Assembly: GCF_003987655.1 (NCBI RefSeq)
Contig: NZ_NGKC01000006.1
Location: 91,063 to 155,062, forward strand
DNA length: 64,000 bases
Source: Vagococcus acidifermentans
GTDB taxonomy: Bacteria > Bacillota > Bacilli > Lactobacillales > Vagococcaceae
Reading direction: 5' to 3'
Shown here: positions 52,333 through 61,751 of the stretch, piece after piece
Numbering within the stretch: the first letter of the stretch is position 1
Layout of the letters: each line of letters opens with the position of its first letter
Made by a program: the position numbers and the translations under genes
Notes under the pieces: model-generated
The model's database searches: none
Told to the model about the DNA's origin: nothing
Seen by the model: only the letters and a program-made list of their open reading frames with translations

Positions 52333-53604
52333 ATGAACTTTGAAACAAAATGTTTACATGCCGGATATACGCCGAAAAACGGGGAGTCACGTGTTGTGCC
52401 GATCAGTCAGACGACGACTTTCCGCTATGATTCCACAGAAGAGATCGGCAAACTCTTTGATTTGGAGGCAGCGGGTTATTTCTACACGCGTCTGGCGAAT
52501 CCGACCACGGATGCGGTGGAGCAAAAAATTGCCGCTTTGGAAGGCGGTGTCGGCGCCTTGTGTACCTCGTCAGGACAGTCAGCCATCTTTTTTGCCCTGC
52601 TAAATATTGTTGAAAGCGGCGACCACATCATTTCTTCGTCAGCCATCTATGGCGGCGCCTTCAATTTGCTGGGGCACACGTTTAAAAAGCTCGGCGTCGA
52701 TGTGACCTTTGTGGACCAGACGTTGCCGCTGTCCGAGTTAACAAAAGAAGTGCGGCCGAATACCCGGGCCATCTTTGCGGAAACGATTGCCAATCCGGCA
52801 CTACTTGTGCTGGACATCGACAAATTTGCGGCATTGGCCAAAGAAGCAGATGTACCGCTGATCATTGATAATACGTTCGCTACGCCTTATTTTTGCCGGC
52901 CGATTGAACACGGGGCAGATATCGTGGTGCACAGCACGACGAAATATTTGGACGGACATGCTGTACAAACTGGCGGCGTCATCGTCGACAGCGGGAAATT
53001 TAACTGGCAAAATGGCAAGTTCCCACAGTTGTCAGAACCTGATGTGACTTATCATGGCCTTGTTTATACAGATGTGTTTGGCGAAGCTGCTTATATTACC
53101 AAAGCACGGGTACAGCTGATGAGGGACATCGGTGCGACACCGTCACCGCAAAACTCGTTTCTGCTGAACTTGGGTATCGAGACACTGGCTGTCAGAATGG
53201 ACCGGCATTATGAAAATGCGCTGGCTGTGGCACATTATCTGGAAAAACAACCGCTGGTCAAAAAAATCATGTTCCCGGGCTTGCCGTCTGACCCAAATTA
53301 CGCATTGGCACAAAAATATTTGCCAAACGGGCTGAGCGGCGTCATCTCCTTTGAAGTCGGCGATGACCGTGAAACAGCGGGCAAGTGGCTGGATGCATTG
53401 AAACTGGTATCGCTGGAAGTCCATGTCGCCGATATTCGGACATGTGCGCTGCATCCTGCCACTTCCACACACAGACAGCTGTCAGAAAAAGAATTGGTTG
53501 AAGCGGGAATTTCACCTGGTCTGATCCGCTTGTCTTGCGGCATTGAGTCGGTTGATGACATCATAGCGGATTTGGAGCAGGCATTCCGGACACTGGAGGG
53601 ATAG
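52333..53604 (+). CDS. metY: O-acetylhomoserine sulfhydrylase
   Basis: A 423-residue PLP enzyme of the Cys/Met metabolism family. It starts at ATG 52333 behind GGAGGA; the longer frame upstream runs through the T-box terminator. SSGQSAIFFALLN is the cofactor phosphate region, and STTKYLDGH holds the PLP lysine. IRLSCGIESVDDII is the C-terminal signature. It makes homocysteine from O-acetylhomoserine and sulfide. The next gene produces its substrate. Confidence 0.95.
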   Translation: MNFETKCLHAGYTPKNGESRVVPISQTTTFRYDSTEEIGKLFDLEAAGYFYTRLANPTTDAVEQKIAALEGGVGALCTSSGQSAIFFALLNIVESGDHIISSSAIYGGAFNLLGHTFKKLGVDVTFVDQTLPLSELTKEVRPNTRAIFAETIANPALLVLDIDKFAALAKEADVPLIIDNTFATPYFCRPIEHGADIVVHSTTKYLDGHAVQTGGVIVDSGKFNWQNGKFPQLSEPDVTYHGLVYTDVFGEAAYITKARVQLMRDIGATPSPQNSFLLNLGIETLAVRMDRHYENALAVAHYLEKQPLVKKIMFPGLPSDPNYALAQKYLPNGLSGVISFEVGDDRETAGKWLDALKLVSLEVHVADIRTCALHPATSTHRQLSEKELVEAGISPGLIRLSCGIESVDDIIADLEQAFRTLEG

Positions 53605-53607
53605 GTG

Positions 53608-54552
53608 ATGCCGATTAAATTGATGAATGACTTTCCGGCGAAAGAAATACTGGAAAGGGAAGATATTTTTGCTATTGACAATCAGCGGGCGTCGACTCAG
53701 GACATCCGTCCGCTGAAACTGTTGATACTGAATTTGATGCCGAATAAAATTGACACGGAAACCCAGCTGCTGCGCCTGATTAGTCAGAGCCCGCTGCAAA
53801 TCGACGTGGATTTTTTGAAAATTGCTTCTCATCAGCATAAAAACACCAGTATCCACCATCTGTCGAAATTTTATCTGGATTATCCGGATGTGGCAGACCG
53901 TACATACGACGGCATGATAATCACTGGGGCACCGGTGGAACATTTGCCGTTTCATCAGGTGACTTACTGGGATGAGTTGAAAGTCATCATGGATTGGAGC
54001 CAAACCAATGTGACATCAGTCATCCACATTTGTTGGGGCGCTCAGGCGGCACTGTTTCATCATTACGGGATTGATAAAGTTGCTTATGAGAAAAAACTGT
54101 TTGGTGTTTTTCCGCAATATGCACTGGCGTCCCACCGTCTGCTGAGAGGGTTTGATGATGTATTTGAAGCCCCGCAGTCGCGCTATACCGGCATTGATGA
54201 AGCACAAATCGATGGGAAAATCATTCAGGTAATTGCCCACGGAGAAGGAATCGGGGCAACCATGCTGGTATCCCAAGACAATCACAATATTTTCTTGCTG
54301 GGTCATCTGGAGTATGATACGGATTCGTTGAAGAACGAGTATTTACGTGACCGCGACAAAGGACTGGGGACAGCTTTGCCGGAAAATTACTTTGCTGATG
54401 ACAAAGCAGACGGTGTAATCCGTAACAGATGGCGTGGTCATGCCCATCTGCTCTATCATAACTGGCTGAATGATGTGTACCAGCTGACGCCGTATCGGCT
54501 GGCTGATATCCCGGCGTACAATGCGCAAAAAAGATTAAAAAATCATGATTAA
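53608..54552 (+). CDS. metA: Homoserine O-acyltransferase MetA
   Basis: A 314-residue MetA-family enzyme from ATG 53608 (GGAGGG at 53594-53599). ILNLMPNKIDTETQLLRL is the family start. The nucleophilic cysteine is in HICWGAQAALFHHYGI, and LLGHLEYDT carries the catalytic histidine and glutamate. In Firmicutes most MetA proteins transfer acetyl rather than succinyl. Pairing with metY, which uses O-acetylhomoserine, favours acetylation here. Confidence 0.95.
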   Translation: MPIKLMNDFPAKEILEREDIFAIDNQRASTQDIRPLKLLILNLMPNKIDTETQLLRLISQSPLQIDVDFLKIASHQHKNTSIHHLSKFYLDYPDVADRTYDGMIITGAPVEHLPFHQVTYWDELKVIMDWSQTNVTSVIHICWGAQAALFHHYGIDKVAYEKKLFGVFPQYALASHRLLRGFDDVFEAPQSRYTGIDEAQIDGKIIQVIAHGEGIGATMLVSQDNHNIFLLGHLEYDTDSLKNEYLRDRDKGLGTALPENYFADDKADGVIRNRWRGHAHLLYHNWLNDVYQLTPYRLADIPAYNAQKRLKNHD

Positions 54553-54567
54553 TCGAGGCAACACTTT

Positions 54568-54594
54568 TTGATTAGTTTCATTCCCTGTTATAAT
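54568..54594 (+). promoter_or_regulatory. Promoter of the amidase gene
   Basis: TTGATT (54568-54573) and an extended -10, TGT plus TATAAT (54589-54594), with 15-bp spacing. Confidence 0.6.
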
Positions 54595-54623
54595 GGTTCC
54601 AGATGGGAAGTGGGAGGAAAAGA

Positions 54624-56066
54624 ATGGAAGACGCAACCTATTTTGCAGAACTAATCAAACAACGGAAAATAACTCCATCAGAGTTAATTGAGAGTTTTTA
54701 TAATAAAGCGCGCGTGTATGGCGAGCTGAATGCTTTTACCAGTTTAAATTTATCAGAAGCACTGGCGGCAGCCGACCGCTTGACATCATATGATAAACCA
54801 TTCAGCGGCGTGCCTATTCCTTTGAAAAACTTGGGTCAGAACAAACGCGGCTGGCCGGCGACTGCCGGCTCGAAGTTGCTGAAAGATGCAGCTGCTTCAC
54901 AGACAGATTACTTTGTTCAGGCGCTGGAACGTGCCGGTTTTATTCCTTTTGGACAGACCAATGCGCCTGAATTCGGATTCAAAAATATCAGTGACTCCCG
55001 GTTGTATGGCGTGGTACGCAATCCGTGGGATACAGCGTGTCACGCCGGCGGCAGCAGCGGCGGTGCCGCCGCTGCCGTTGCTGCCGGCATCATACCGCTG
55101 GCGGCTGCCAGTGACGGGGGCGGGTCAATCCGCATTCCCGCGTCATTTTGCGGGCTTGTCGGATTAAAGCCTAGCCGCGGCAATGTCGTGACCGGACCGG
55201 GCGGTTATCGCGGCTGGCAAGGCGCGTCAATCGACTTTGTGCTGGGTGTGTCCATTAGAGATGCGGAAAAAATGTTGTCACTCTTGCGGCCGACGCACCA
55301 AATATCGCCCTATGGCAAACCGCTCCCGACAGTCGACAGTCACAAAAAGCACCTGAAAATTGCTGTATGTACAGAATCGCCCGTGGGAAGTCCTGTTTCT
55401 GAAAGCGCCAAGACCGCAGTCAAACAAGCGGCCGATTTTCTTGCATCGCTGGGTCATGACGTGGACGTGATAGCTTATCCTGTCAACGGCGATGCGCTTA
55501 TCCGCAGTTACTACACAATGAACGGCGGTGAAACAGCTAGCATGATGGCAGGCATTGAGCAGGCACTGGGCCGGTCTGTCCGTCTGACTGATGTGGAGCC
55601 GATGACTTGGACGATTTATCAGTACGGCCGCCGCCTGTCCGCAGCTGAGTACAGCCGAACTTTTGGATGCTGGGACGAAGCCGCAGCCGTCATGGAACAG
55701 CTCTTTACCACGTATGACCTGTTTCTTTCGCCGACAACGGCTGACACAGCCCCTAAAATGACAACTGACTTGCAAAGCGATACGCTTCGCCAAGAAATGC
55801 AGACAGCTGAAATGCGGGATAAAACAGAATTGGCGGAACTGGTTTATGCCATGTTTGAAAAAAGTCTGCAGATTACCCCGTATACACAGCTGGCCAATTT
55901 AACGGGACAGCCGGCGCTTAGTTTGCCTACCTACGTGACTGATACAGGCATGCCGCTTGGTGTACAGCTGATGTCTGCTAAAGGCAACGACCAATTATTG
56001 CTGGAAGTCGGCCGGCATTTTGAAATTCATCAGAAGTTTAAACTGCCTGCTGTATATAGAACATGA
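54624..56066 (+). CDS. Amidase (amidase-signature family)
   Basis: A 480-residue amidase-signature hydrolase from ATG 54624, with GGGAGGAAAAG upstream. The catalytic lysine is in [10 protein letters not shown]. The glycine/serine-rich signature [14 protein letters not shown] carries the cis-serine, and [15 protein letters not shown] carries the nucleophile serine. The substrate is unknown; the family includes GatA and broad amide hydrolases. It is not GatA, because gatB and gatC are absent and the C-terminal region differs. It stands alone between a promoter and a terminator. Confidence 0.92.
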   Translation: MEDATYFAELIKQRKITPSELIESFYNKARVYGELNAFTSLNLSEALAAADRLTSYDKPFSGVPIPLKNLGQNKRGWPATAGSKLLKDAAASQTDYFVQALERAGFIPFGQTNAPEFGFKNISDSRLYGVVRNPWDTACHAGGSSGGAAAAVAAGIIPLAAASDGGGSIRIPASFCGLVGLKPSRGNVVTGPGGYRGWQGASIDFVLGVSIRDAEKMLSLLRPTHQISPYGKPLPTVDSHKKHLKIAVCTESPVGSPVSESAKTAVKQAADFLASLGHDVDVIAYPVNGDALIRSYYTMNGGETASMMAGIEQALGRSVRLTDVEPMTWTIYQYGRRLSAAEYSRTFGCWDEAAAVMEQLFTTYDLFLSPTTADTAPKMTTDLQSDTLRQEMQTAEMRDKTELAELVYAMFEKSLQITPYTQLANLTGQPALSLPTYVTDTGMPLGVQLMSAKGNDQLLLEVGRHFEIHQKFKLPAVYRT

Positions 56067-56084
56067 TATCCGCCGATTAACAAG

Positions 56085-56122
56085 CAGCTGCTAAATTTTT
56101 TTTTAAAAGTAGCTGTTTTTTT
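56085..56122 (+). terminator. Terminator after the amidase gene
   Basis: CAGCTGCT pairs with AGTAGCTG around a T-rich loop and is followed by seven Ts. Confidence 0.8.
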
Positions 56123-56203
56123 AGGTGATCAATGAGATTAGCGGCAGGATGCAATAAAAAACAGAACTGTTTACTAAACTTCAGACTAGAAAAGAGTGAC
56201 AAC

Positions 56204-56917
56204 ATGCCCAAATACAAATACATAGCCGATGAGATTCGTAAAAAAATTATGGCTGGTCAGTTTAAGTCGAATGACCGGATTCCATTTGAAAAAGAATTGT
56301 GTGCCCATTACGGCGCCAGTAAAATGACGGTCAAACGGGCGATGGATATGTTAGTTTCAGAAGGGTTGATCATCAAACGCCGTGGCTCGGGGACATTTGT
56401 CAAAGATTTGTCCAAAGACGAAATGGAAAATATTTTGCTTTCGGTACAACAGCAGCAGGCAGCGGCGTACCATCCATCTGAAAAAACAACCAGCAAAATT
56501 TTAAAATTTGCAGTGATTTATGCCCCGGAGATAGCACAAAAAAAGCTGAATCTGGACGCGAGTCAGTTTGTGTATGATATTTCCCGCATCAAGTACACCA
56601 ATGACCAGCCTTATGCGGTCGAGTATTTATACATGCCGGTGGAAAAAATCCCGGGATTGGAAATGAGCTATATCGTCGGTTCAATTTATGAATATGTGGA
56701 AGATGTGCTGAAACGGAAAATCACAAGTATCCACCGTACAGTCACAGTCCGCAAAGCCACACTTATGGAAGCCAAGCATTTGGAACTGTCTGAAAATGAC
56801 CCAGTTGCAATCGTCACGCAGACAGGCTATCTGTCGTGCGGTCAGTCGTTTGAATTTTCCGTTTCTGTTTACCGGTATGATAATTTTTCAGCCGATTTTG
56901 TTTTATCCAGAGATTGA
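56204..56917 (+). CDS. GntR/HutC-family transcriptional regulator
   Basis: A 237-residue regulator from ATG 56204 (MPKYKYIADEI). A longer frame exists upstream but lies in non-family sequence after the terminator. The winged HTH (residues 1-70) has FEKELCAHYGASKMTVKRAM and IIKRRGSGTFVKD. The C-terminal UTRA ligand-binding domain (about 90-235) identifies the HutC branch. The ligand is probably a sugar or amino acid derivative. The neighbouring amidase or the mhqO/mhqD pair are possible targets, unproven. Confidence 0.88.
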   Translation: MPKYKYIADEIRKKIMAGQFKSNDRIPFEKELCAHYGASKMTVKRAMDMLVSEGLIIKRRGSGTFVKDLSKDEMENILLSVQQQQAAAYHPSEKTTSKILKFAVIYAPEIAQKKLNLDASQFVYDISRIKYTNDQPYAVEYLYMPVEKIPGLEMSYIVGSIYEYVEDVLKRKITSIHRTVTVRKATLMEAKHLELSENDPVAIVTQTGYLSCGQSFEFSVSVYRYDNFSADFVLSRD

Positions 56918-56936
56918 CAACCGCTTCTAAGGTGAT

Positions 56937-56976
56937 GCTAAAAAGCCCGATACGCAAGAGTATCGGGCTTTTTAGC
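56937..56976. terminator. Bidirectional terminator
   Basis: GCTAAAAAGCCCGATAC and its exact complement form a 17-bp stem with a 6-nt loop. It lies between the convergent GntR (+) and VOC dioxygenase (-) genes. Confidence 0.92.
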
Positions 56977-56991
56977 TGCCAATGGGTGAAA

Positions 56992-57969
56992 TTATAAAGG
57001 TGTATGTGCCGATTCTGCCAGTTGACGTTCAAGCTGCCGCCGCTGCGGTTCCAGAAAAGTCGGCAAATAAAGCGGAATTGTGTCAAATGCGTCTGCTGCA
57101 CCTGCTTCATGTTCAGCCAAATATCCGTCATTCGTCGCGATTTCAATCAGCAGCTGATTCGGCTCACGATAATAAAGCGACTGGAAGAATTCACGGTTTT
57201 TAATCGGTGAATGCCGGAAATTTTTAACTTGCACCCGGCTCAGTGCATCATCCAACGCCTTGCGGTCAGGCACTCCGAAAGCCACGTGATGGATACTGCC
57301 GATTCCCTGTTCTTCCACAGGCGACTGATTGTCATGAATAATGTGGACTTCCTGATTGAGCCGGTCATCGTTATTTGTAAGGACAGTCACCTTGAACGGT
57401 GTGTCAAAAAACGGCGTTTCCCCTTTGACTGACCAGCCTAAGAGCGTCTCCAACTCCCTTTTGGTTGCCTCAGAGTAGTGCACACGCAAATGGACGGAAT
57501 CAATGCCGAGAATTCTGTGTGCCTCAGGGATGTCCTCAGCGGCAGGCGGCCGGAAATCAGCCAATGATTCTTGTTCTTTCATAGCGACCAGTCCCAGCCC
57601 TGTGCCGTCCGGACCTTCAAAGCGCAGAATCGGCCGACCGTTGTAGCGCTCCTTGCCGTAATGACAAACATCGAATGCGTCGAACCTTTTTTCCCAGAAG
57701 TCCAGTGAGTGTTCCGAGGGGACTTTGAAAACGGTCCGTTCAATGGCATTGGTGCCAAACGTCCGCTGTTTGCCTTCCGTCATTTCAAAAACGGTGAATT
57801 CCGTGCCGGGTCTGCCTTGTTCATCCGAAAAGAACAGATGATACATGGACGTGTCGTCTTGATTAACAGTTTTCATTAGCAATTTTAGTCCAAGTATATT
57901 ATGATAAAATTCAAAAGATGGTACAATATAGCGATTGATGATGGAAACGTGATGGATTGTTGGTATCAA
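56992..57969 (-). CDS. VOC-family ring-cleaving dioxygenase (MhqO/MhqA-like)
   Basis: A 325-residue two-module glyoxalase/VOC protein starting at TTG 57969, with AAGGAAGGA upstream. Metal-ligand candidates are the histidine in TIHHVSI (residues 7-8), the histidine in IGSIHHVAFGVPD and the glutamate in LLIEIATNDG. The family comprises extradiol-type dioxygenases induced by quinones (MhqO/MhqA). It is divergent from an MhqD-like esterase with only 46 bp between the two starts, the classic partner. Quinone or aromatic detoxification is therefore the likely role. Confidence 0.88.
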   Translation of the reverse strand: MIPTIHHVSIINRYIVPSFEFYHNILGLKLLMKTVNQDDTSMYHLFFSDEQGRPGTEFTVFEMTEGKQRTFGTNAIERTVFKVPSEHSLDFWEKRFDAFDVCHYGKERYNGRPILRFEGPDGTGLGLVAMKEQESLADFRPPAAEDIPEAHRILGIDSVHLRVHYSEATKRELETLLGWSVKGETPFFDTPFKVTVLTNNDDRLNQEVHIIHDNQSPVEEQGIGSIHHVAFGVPDRKALDDALSRVQVKNFRHSPIKNREFFQSLYYREPNQLLIEIATNDGYLAEHEAGAADAFDTIPLYLPTFLEPQRRQLERQLAESAHTPL

Positions 57970-58015
57970 AGTAATTCCTTCCTTTCTGTCTGACTGTTGC
58001 TGGAGGAGGTAAATA

Positions 58016-58612
58016 ATGGCATACTTTTTTCAAGAAGGTCCCGCTGATGAACAGCTGGTCGTTCTTTTTCACGGTACGGGCGGCAACGAATATCAGCTGC
58101 TGCCGCTTGCCAGAGAGCTCTACCCGCAAGCTTCAGTTCTTAGTTTTTTAGGTGATGCCGGCACTGGTGCTGCCCGCCGTTTTTTTGCACCGCTGGTAGA
58201 TGGTACGCTACAGCACGACGATTATAAGTCTAAAATACAATCGTTTTTAGAACAGTGGCCAACTGTCGACATAACTGACCGTGAAATTATATTCATCGGT
58301 TATTCCAACGGTGCCAATTTTATATTGGGCCTGCTGGCGGATGAGCCGGCAATTGCCGACAAGGTGCTGCTGCTTCATCCAAGCAATCTGGGGTATCACT
58401 TCTCAGGCAGTCAACCGGACGTTGAAGTGGTGTTGACGACCGGCGCCAATGACTACACTAGTCCGGCAGGGCAGATACTGCAGCTGAAAGAACAGCTCGA
58501 TGGTCATTTCGGGCAGGTTTCGTTTTTGCTGCTCGACGGCGCCCATGAGCTCAGCGAGCAGGAAGTCAATGAGCTTAAGAAGACACTCGGCGCTGAACCG
58601 CAAGACCAGTAG
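58016..58612 (+). CDS. Alpha/beta-hydrolase, MhqD-like carboxylesterase
   Basis: A 198-residue carboxylesterase/phospholipase-type hydrolase. The oxyanion segment is LFHGTGGNEYQLLPLA. The nucleophile elbow is FIGYSNGANF (serine near residue 96) and the histidine is in DGAHELSEQE. MhqD-family esterases accompany VOC dioxygenases in quinone resistance. AGGAGG precedes the ATG. It is divergent from the mhqO-like gene. Confidence 0.9.
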   Translation: MAYFFQEGPADEQLVVLFHGTGGNEYQLLPLARELYPQASVLSFLGDAGTGAARRFFAPLVDGTLQHDDYKSKIQSFLEQWPTVDITDREIIFIGYSNGANFILGLLADEPAIADKVLLLHPSNLGYHFSGSQPDVEVVLTTGANDYTSPAGQILQLKEQLDGHFGQVSFLLLDGAHELSEQEVNELKKTLGAEPQDQ

Positions 58613-58640
58613 TTAATTAATTGCTCTGTGATGAGTGCTG

Positions 58641-59021
58641 TCAACTTGAAACAGCAGTTGCCAGCGCTTTTTGCACGGCAATGATATTTTTATCCTTTTT
58701 GAATTGCAGTGTTTCCGCCGGCAATTCCGCACTGGACAGCCAAATTTTCAATTCAGCATCCAAATCAAAATGACCGGATGTTTCCACACTGAATCTGGAA
58801 ATTGATTTGTAAGGGATGGACTTGTATTCTGTTTTTTTGGCAGTGATGCCTTGTTTATCAACGATTATGAGCCGGAAGTCGGTAAACACGATCATGTCAC
58901 GCACCAGCTTGAAAGCTAAATCGACCTGTTCGCCGACTGCCAGCACATCTTTTAAATCAGCTTCAGCCTTTTCAGGTTTGATTTGTGTCGCATTTCCCAT
59001 CAGTCCGCTTAAAACACCCAT
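58641..59021 (-). CDS. Bacterial PH-domain protein
   Basis: A 126-residue protein from ATG 59021; AAAGGAG lies just upstream, inside the longer open frame. The core (about 25-125) matches the bacterial pleckstrin-homology domain, with IVFTDFRLIIVDKQG and YKSIPYKSISRFSVET. These small cytoplasmic proteins have no assigned function. It is convergent with the mhqD-like gene. Confidence 0.82.
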   Translation of the reverse strand: MGVLSGLMGNATQIKPEKAEADLKDVLAVGEQVDLAFKLVRDMIVFTDFRLIIVDKQGITAKKTEYKSIPYKSISRFSVETSGHFDLDAELKIWLSSAELPAETLQFKKDKNIIAVQKALATAVSS

Positions 59022-59134
59022 AGCAAACGCACTCCTTTCTATTTCTCCCATTATAACAAATTTACTGTCCCGACAGGTATTGTTTCGTTTTTATAAATAA
59101 ACAGACAAAAAAATGAGCCTGTAAAGAAAAAACA

Positions 59135-59163
59135 CTTTACATCCTTTTTCAAATCTGTTAAAC
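59135..59163 (+). promoter_or_regulatory. Promoter of rpsP
   Basis: TTTACA (59135-59140) and TAAAAC (59158-59163) at 17-bp spacing, about 35 bp before rpsP. A nearly identical arrangement precedes rplS. Confidence 0.65.
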
Positions 59164-59200
59164 TAGCTCTTGTGATTAAGAATAAGTGAGGTGTAAACAA

Positions 59201-59476
59201 GTGGCAGTAAAAATTCGTTTAAAACGCATGGGTACTAAGAAAAAACCTTTCTACCGTATGGTCGTGGCTGATTCACGTTCTCCGCGTGATGGTCGTTTCA
59301 TCGAAGTTGTCGGAACTTACAATCCATTGAAAAACCCGGCAGAAGTGACTGTGAAAGAAGACTTGGTTCTTGACTGGTTGTCAAAAGGTGCTCAGCCTTC
59401 AGATACAGTACGTAACATTTTATCTCGTGAAGGAATCATGCAAAAGCATCACGAAGCAAAATATACAAAAAAATAA
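59201..59476 (+). CDS. rpsP: 30S ribosomal protein bS16
   Basis: A 91-residue bS16 from GTG 59201; GTGAGGTG just upstream is the ribosome site, so the earlier in-frame GTG is rejected. The protein starts [19 protein letters not shown] and contains [12 protein letters not shown]. It is the first gene of the conserved rpsP-khpA-rimM-trmD-rplS block. Confidence 0.98.
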   Translation: MAVKIRLKRMGTKKKPFYRMVVADSRSPRDGRFIEVVGTYNPLKNPAEVTVKEDLVLDWLSKGAQPSDTVRNILSREGIMQKHHEAKYTKK

Positions 59477-59488
59477 GGTGGGCTGAAA

Positions 59489-59737
59489 ATGACTGATGTT
59501 AAAGAATTGGTGTTAACCATTGTGCGTCCATTAGTTAGTCAACCTGATGCCGTATCATTATCAGTGGAAGAATCTGATAATTTTATGGAATATAATTTAT
59601 CTGTTGCGCCGGAAGATATTGGCAGAATCATTGGCAAGCAGGGACGCGTAGCAAAAGCTATCCGTACGATTGTCTATAGTGTCCGCACAGACGAGCCGAA
59701 AAAAGTTCGTCTGAATATCTTAGATGGCAATGACTAA
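59489..59737 (+). CDS. khpA: KhpA, KH-domain RNA-binding protein
   Basis: An 82-residue KH protein (YlqC family) with the GxxG loop in RIIGKQGRVAKAIR. With KhpB it binds RNA and affects cell division in related cocci. It lies 12 bp after rpsP, and a terminator overlaps its stop codon. Confidence 0.95.
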   Translation: MTDVKELVLTIVRPLVSQPDAVSLSVEESDNFMEYNLSVAPEDIGRIIGKQGRVAKAIRTIVYSVRTDEPKKVRLNILDGND

Positions 59738-59769
59738 ACACTTGAACATTGTTTAAGTGTTTTTTATTT
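59736..59769 (+). terminator. Terminator between khpA and rimM
   Basis: AAACACTTGAAC (59736-59747) pairs with GTTTAAGTGTTT (one G-U pair) around ATT, followed by TTTATTT. Confidence 0.8.
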
Positions 59770-59819
59770 ATGAGCAGTTGTAATCAAAATCAACAAGCTA
59801 GAGAACAGGGGGGAAATCC

Positions 59820-60344
59820 ATGCCTGAATTTTTAAATGTCGGGAAAATCGTCAATACCCAAGGAATAAAAGGGGAAGTTCGTGTCATTTCGACCACAGAT
59901 TTCAGCGACAGCCGCTACCGCAAAGGGAATACACTGTATCTGTTTCGCGAGGGGAAAGATGCGGTCGCATTAACCGTGGCTTCACATCGCAAACACAAAA
60001 ATTTTGATATTCTAAGTTTTGCAGACCACATGTCGATAAATGATGTGGAAGCATACCGCGGAGGCATCCTGAAAGTTTCAAAGGAACAGCTCGATGTTTT
60101 GCCTGACAATGAATTTTATTACCATGAAATCATCGGTCTGTCAGTTTATGACGAAGCAGGGCAGGAGCTGGGGGTTGTGTCTGAAATTTTATCGCCGGGT
60201 GCCAATGATGTGTGGGTTGTAAAACGCAAAGGCCAGAGTGATGTCTATCTGCCATACATCGAGTCCGTCGTTAAACACGTTTCCGTTGCGGAGGGCAGGA
60301 TTATTGCAGATATTCCGGAAGGACTGATTGATGATGAAGATTGA
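59820..60344 (+). CDS. rimM: Ribosome maturation factor RimM
   Basis: A 174-residue RimM. The N-terminal beta-barrel has [18 protein letters not shown]. The C-terminal PRC-barrel has [19 protein letters not shown] and ends DIPEGLID. It assists 30S head assembly, including S19. A GGGGGAAA site precedes the ATG. It overlaps trmD by 14 bp. Confidence 0.97.
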   Translation: MPEFLNVGKIVNTQGIKGEVRVISTTDFSDSRYRKGNTLYLFREGKDAVALTVASHRKHKNFDILSFADHMSINDVEAYRGGILKVSKEQLDVLPDNEFYYHEIIGLSVYDEAGQELGVVSEILSPGANDVWVVKRKGQSDVYLPYIESVVKHVSVAEGRIIADIPEGLIDDED

Positions 60345-61068
60345 TGTGTTGACCCTGTTTCCGAAAATGTTTGAGGGACCTTTGACAGAATCAATATTGG
60401 GCAAAGCAATCGACAAAGGGCTTTTAGACGTGGATGTTATCAATTTCCGGGAGTTTGCGCTGAACAAGCACCAGCAGGTTGATGATTATCCATACGGCGG
60501 CGGTGCGGGCATGCTGCTGAAAGTTCAGCCGATCCATGATGCTTTGAAACACATTGAAGAAAAGCATCCGGCAACAGACAAGCGTGTCATCCTGCTGGAC
60601 CCAGCGGGCAAACCGTTTAATCAGCACATGGCAGAAGAATTTTCGCAAGCTGAGCATCTGGTATTCATTTGTGGACACTATGAAGGCTATGATGAACGCA
60701 TCCGCTCCTTTGTTACGGATGAGGTGTCTTTGGGCGACTATGTGCTCACAGGCGGGGAGCTGGGGGCGATGGTCATGATTGATGCCACCGTCCGTCTTTT
60801 GCCTGATGTCCTCGGCAATGTGGCCTCAGCGCAAGGCGACTCCCATTCCACAGGACTGCTGGAGCATCCGCAGTACACACGACCGGCAGAGTATCTCGGC
60901 ATGGCAGTACCCGAAGTGCTGATGAACGGCAACCACAAGCTGATTGCCGAATGGCAGCTGAAAGAATCACTGCGCCGCACGTATCTGCGCCGTCCGGAAA
61001 TGCTTGAGAAAATCACATTGACAGAGCAGATGAAGCAGATGCTTGAGGAAATAAAAAAAGAAAACTGA
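60331..61068 (+). CDS. trmD: tRNA (guanine-N1)-methyltransferase TrmD
   Basis: A 245-residue knotted methyltransferase making m1G37. ATG 60331 is chosen (GGAAGG upstream); ATG 60334 is equally possible. Motifs include [28 protein letters not shown] and the SAM-binding knot [12 protein letters not shown] with [14 protein letters not shown]. Translational coupling with rimM is indicated by the overlap. Confidence 0.97.
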   Translation: MMKIDVLTLFPKMFEGPLTESILGKAIDKGLLDVDVINFREFALNKHQQVDDYPYGGGAGMLLKVQPIHDALKHIEEKHPATDKRVILLDPAGKPFNQHMAEEFSQAEHLVFICGHYEGYDERIRSFVTDEVSLGDYVLTGGELGAMVMIDATVRLLPDVLGNVASAQGDSHSTGLLEHPQYTRPAEYLGMAVPEVLMNGNHKLIAEWQLKESLRRTYLRRPEMLEKITLTEQMKQMLEEIKKEN

Positions 61069-61084
61069 TGTCAAGAAAAGACTC

Positions 61085-61113
61085 TTTACATTCAAATTTC
61101 TTTGTGTTAAACT
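61085..61113 (+). promoter_or_regulatory. Promoter of rplS
   Basis: TTTACA (61085-61090) and TAAACT (61108-61113) separated by 17 bp, directly upstream of the L19 leader. Confidence 0.75.
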
Positions 61114-61120
61114 GTTTCAG

Positions 61121-61167
61121 TGAGTGTCCGGCACTCATCTATTACGACATTCCGCTGTGAAGATGTC
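61121..61167 (+). promoter_or_regulatory. Ribosomal protein L19 leader
   Basis: Two short hairpins, TGAGTG/CACTCA (61121-61137) and GACAT/ATGTC (61146-61167), lie between the rplS promoter and its start. This matches the two-hairpin L19 leader of Firmicutes, used for autoregulation by L19. Confidence 0.75.
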
Positions 61168-61200
61168 ATATGAATGTTTGGAAATAAGGAGAATGACAAG

Positions 61201-61548
61201 ATGAATCCATTAATTGAGTCAATTACACAAGAACAACTGCGTACAGATATTCCTGATTTTCGCCCTGGCGACACTGTCCGTGTCCATGCAAAAGTTGTGG
61301 AAGGCACACGCGAACGTATCCAGATTTTTGAAGGTGTCGTTATCAAACGCCGCGGCGCAGGCATCAGCGAAACATATACTGTCCGCAAGATGTCCGGTGG
61401 TGTTGGGGTAGAGCGTACATTCCCAATCCATACACCGCGTGTTGCACAAATCGAAGTTATCCGTCATGGTAGAGTTCGTCGTGCGAAATTGTACTACTTG
61501 CGTGACCGTCAAGGTAAAGCAGCAAGAATCAGAGAAATCCGTCGTTAA
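61201..61548 (+). CDS. rplS: 50S ribosomal protein bL19
   Basis: A 115-residue bL19 from ATG 61201 behind AAGGAG (61188-61193). [32 protein letters not shown] and [19 protein letters not shown] are diagnostic. Upstream in-frame codons lie within the leader and are rejected. It ends the conserved ribosomal block; accessory sequence begins downstream. Confidence 0.98.
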   Translation: MNPLIESITQEQLRTDIPDFRPGDTVRVHAKVVEGTRERIQIFEGVVIKRRGAGISETYTVRKMSGGVGVERTFPIHTPRVAQIEVIRHGRVRRAKLYYLRDRQGKAARIREIRR

Positions 61549-61578
61549 GAAAAACTGGAGATACTTTCAGTGTACCGG

Positions 61579-61606
61579 GAACCCTTGTGTATCGAGGGTT
61601 CTTTTT
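61579..61606 (+). terminator. Terminator after rplS
   Basis: GAACCCT (61579-61585) pairs with AGGGTTC (61595-61601), followed by TTTTT. Confidence 0.88.
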
Positions 61607-61683
61607 GTGTGCTTTGGAATAGCTGACAGTTAGAGGATTATCGGAAGATTTAAAGTTTTATTGATATATAGGTGTAAAATAAA

Positions 61684-61735
61684 AAACGTACCTGCCTCCA
61701 AAATTCAGTTTTTTGGGGGCAGGTACATTTTTTGA
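61684..61735. terminator. Terminator of the retron, probably bidirectional
   Basis: GTACCTGCCTCCAAAA (from 61688) pairs with the TTTTTTGGGGGCAGGTAC side ending at 61726. On the minus strand it is followed by GTTTTTTATTTT, which closes the reverse transcriptase unit. On + a T6 run also follows. Confidence 0.82.
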
Positions 61736-61751
61736 GTCAATCACTGACTGT

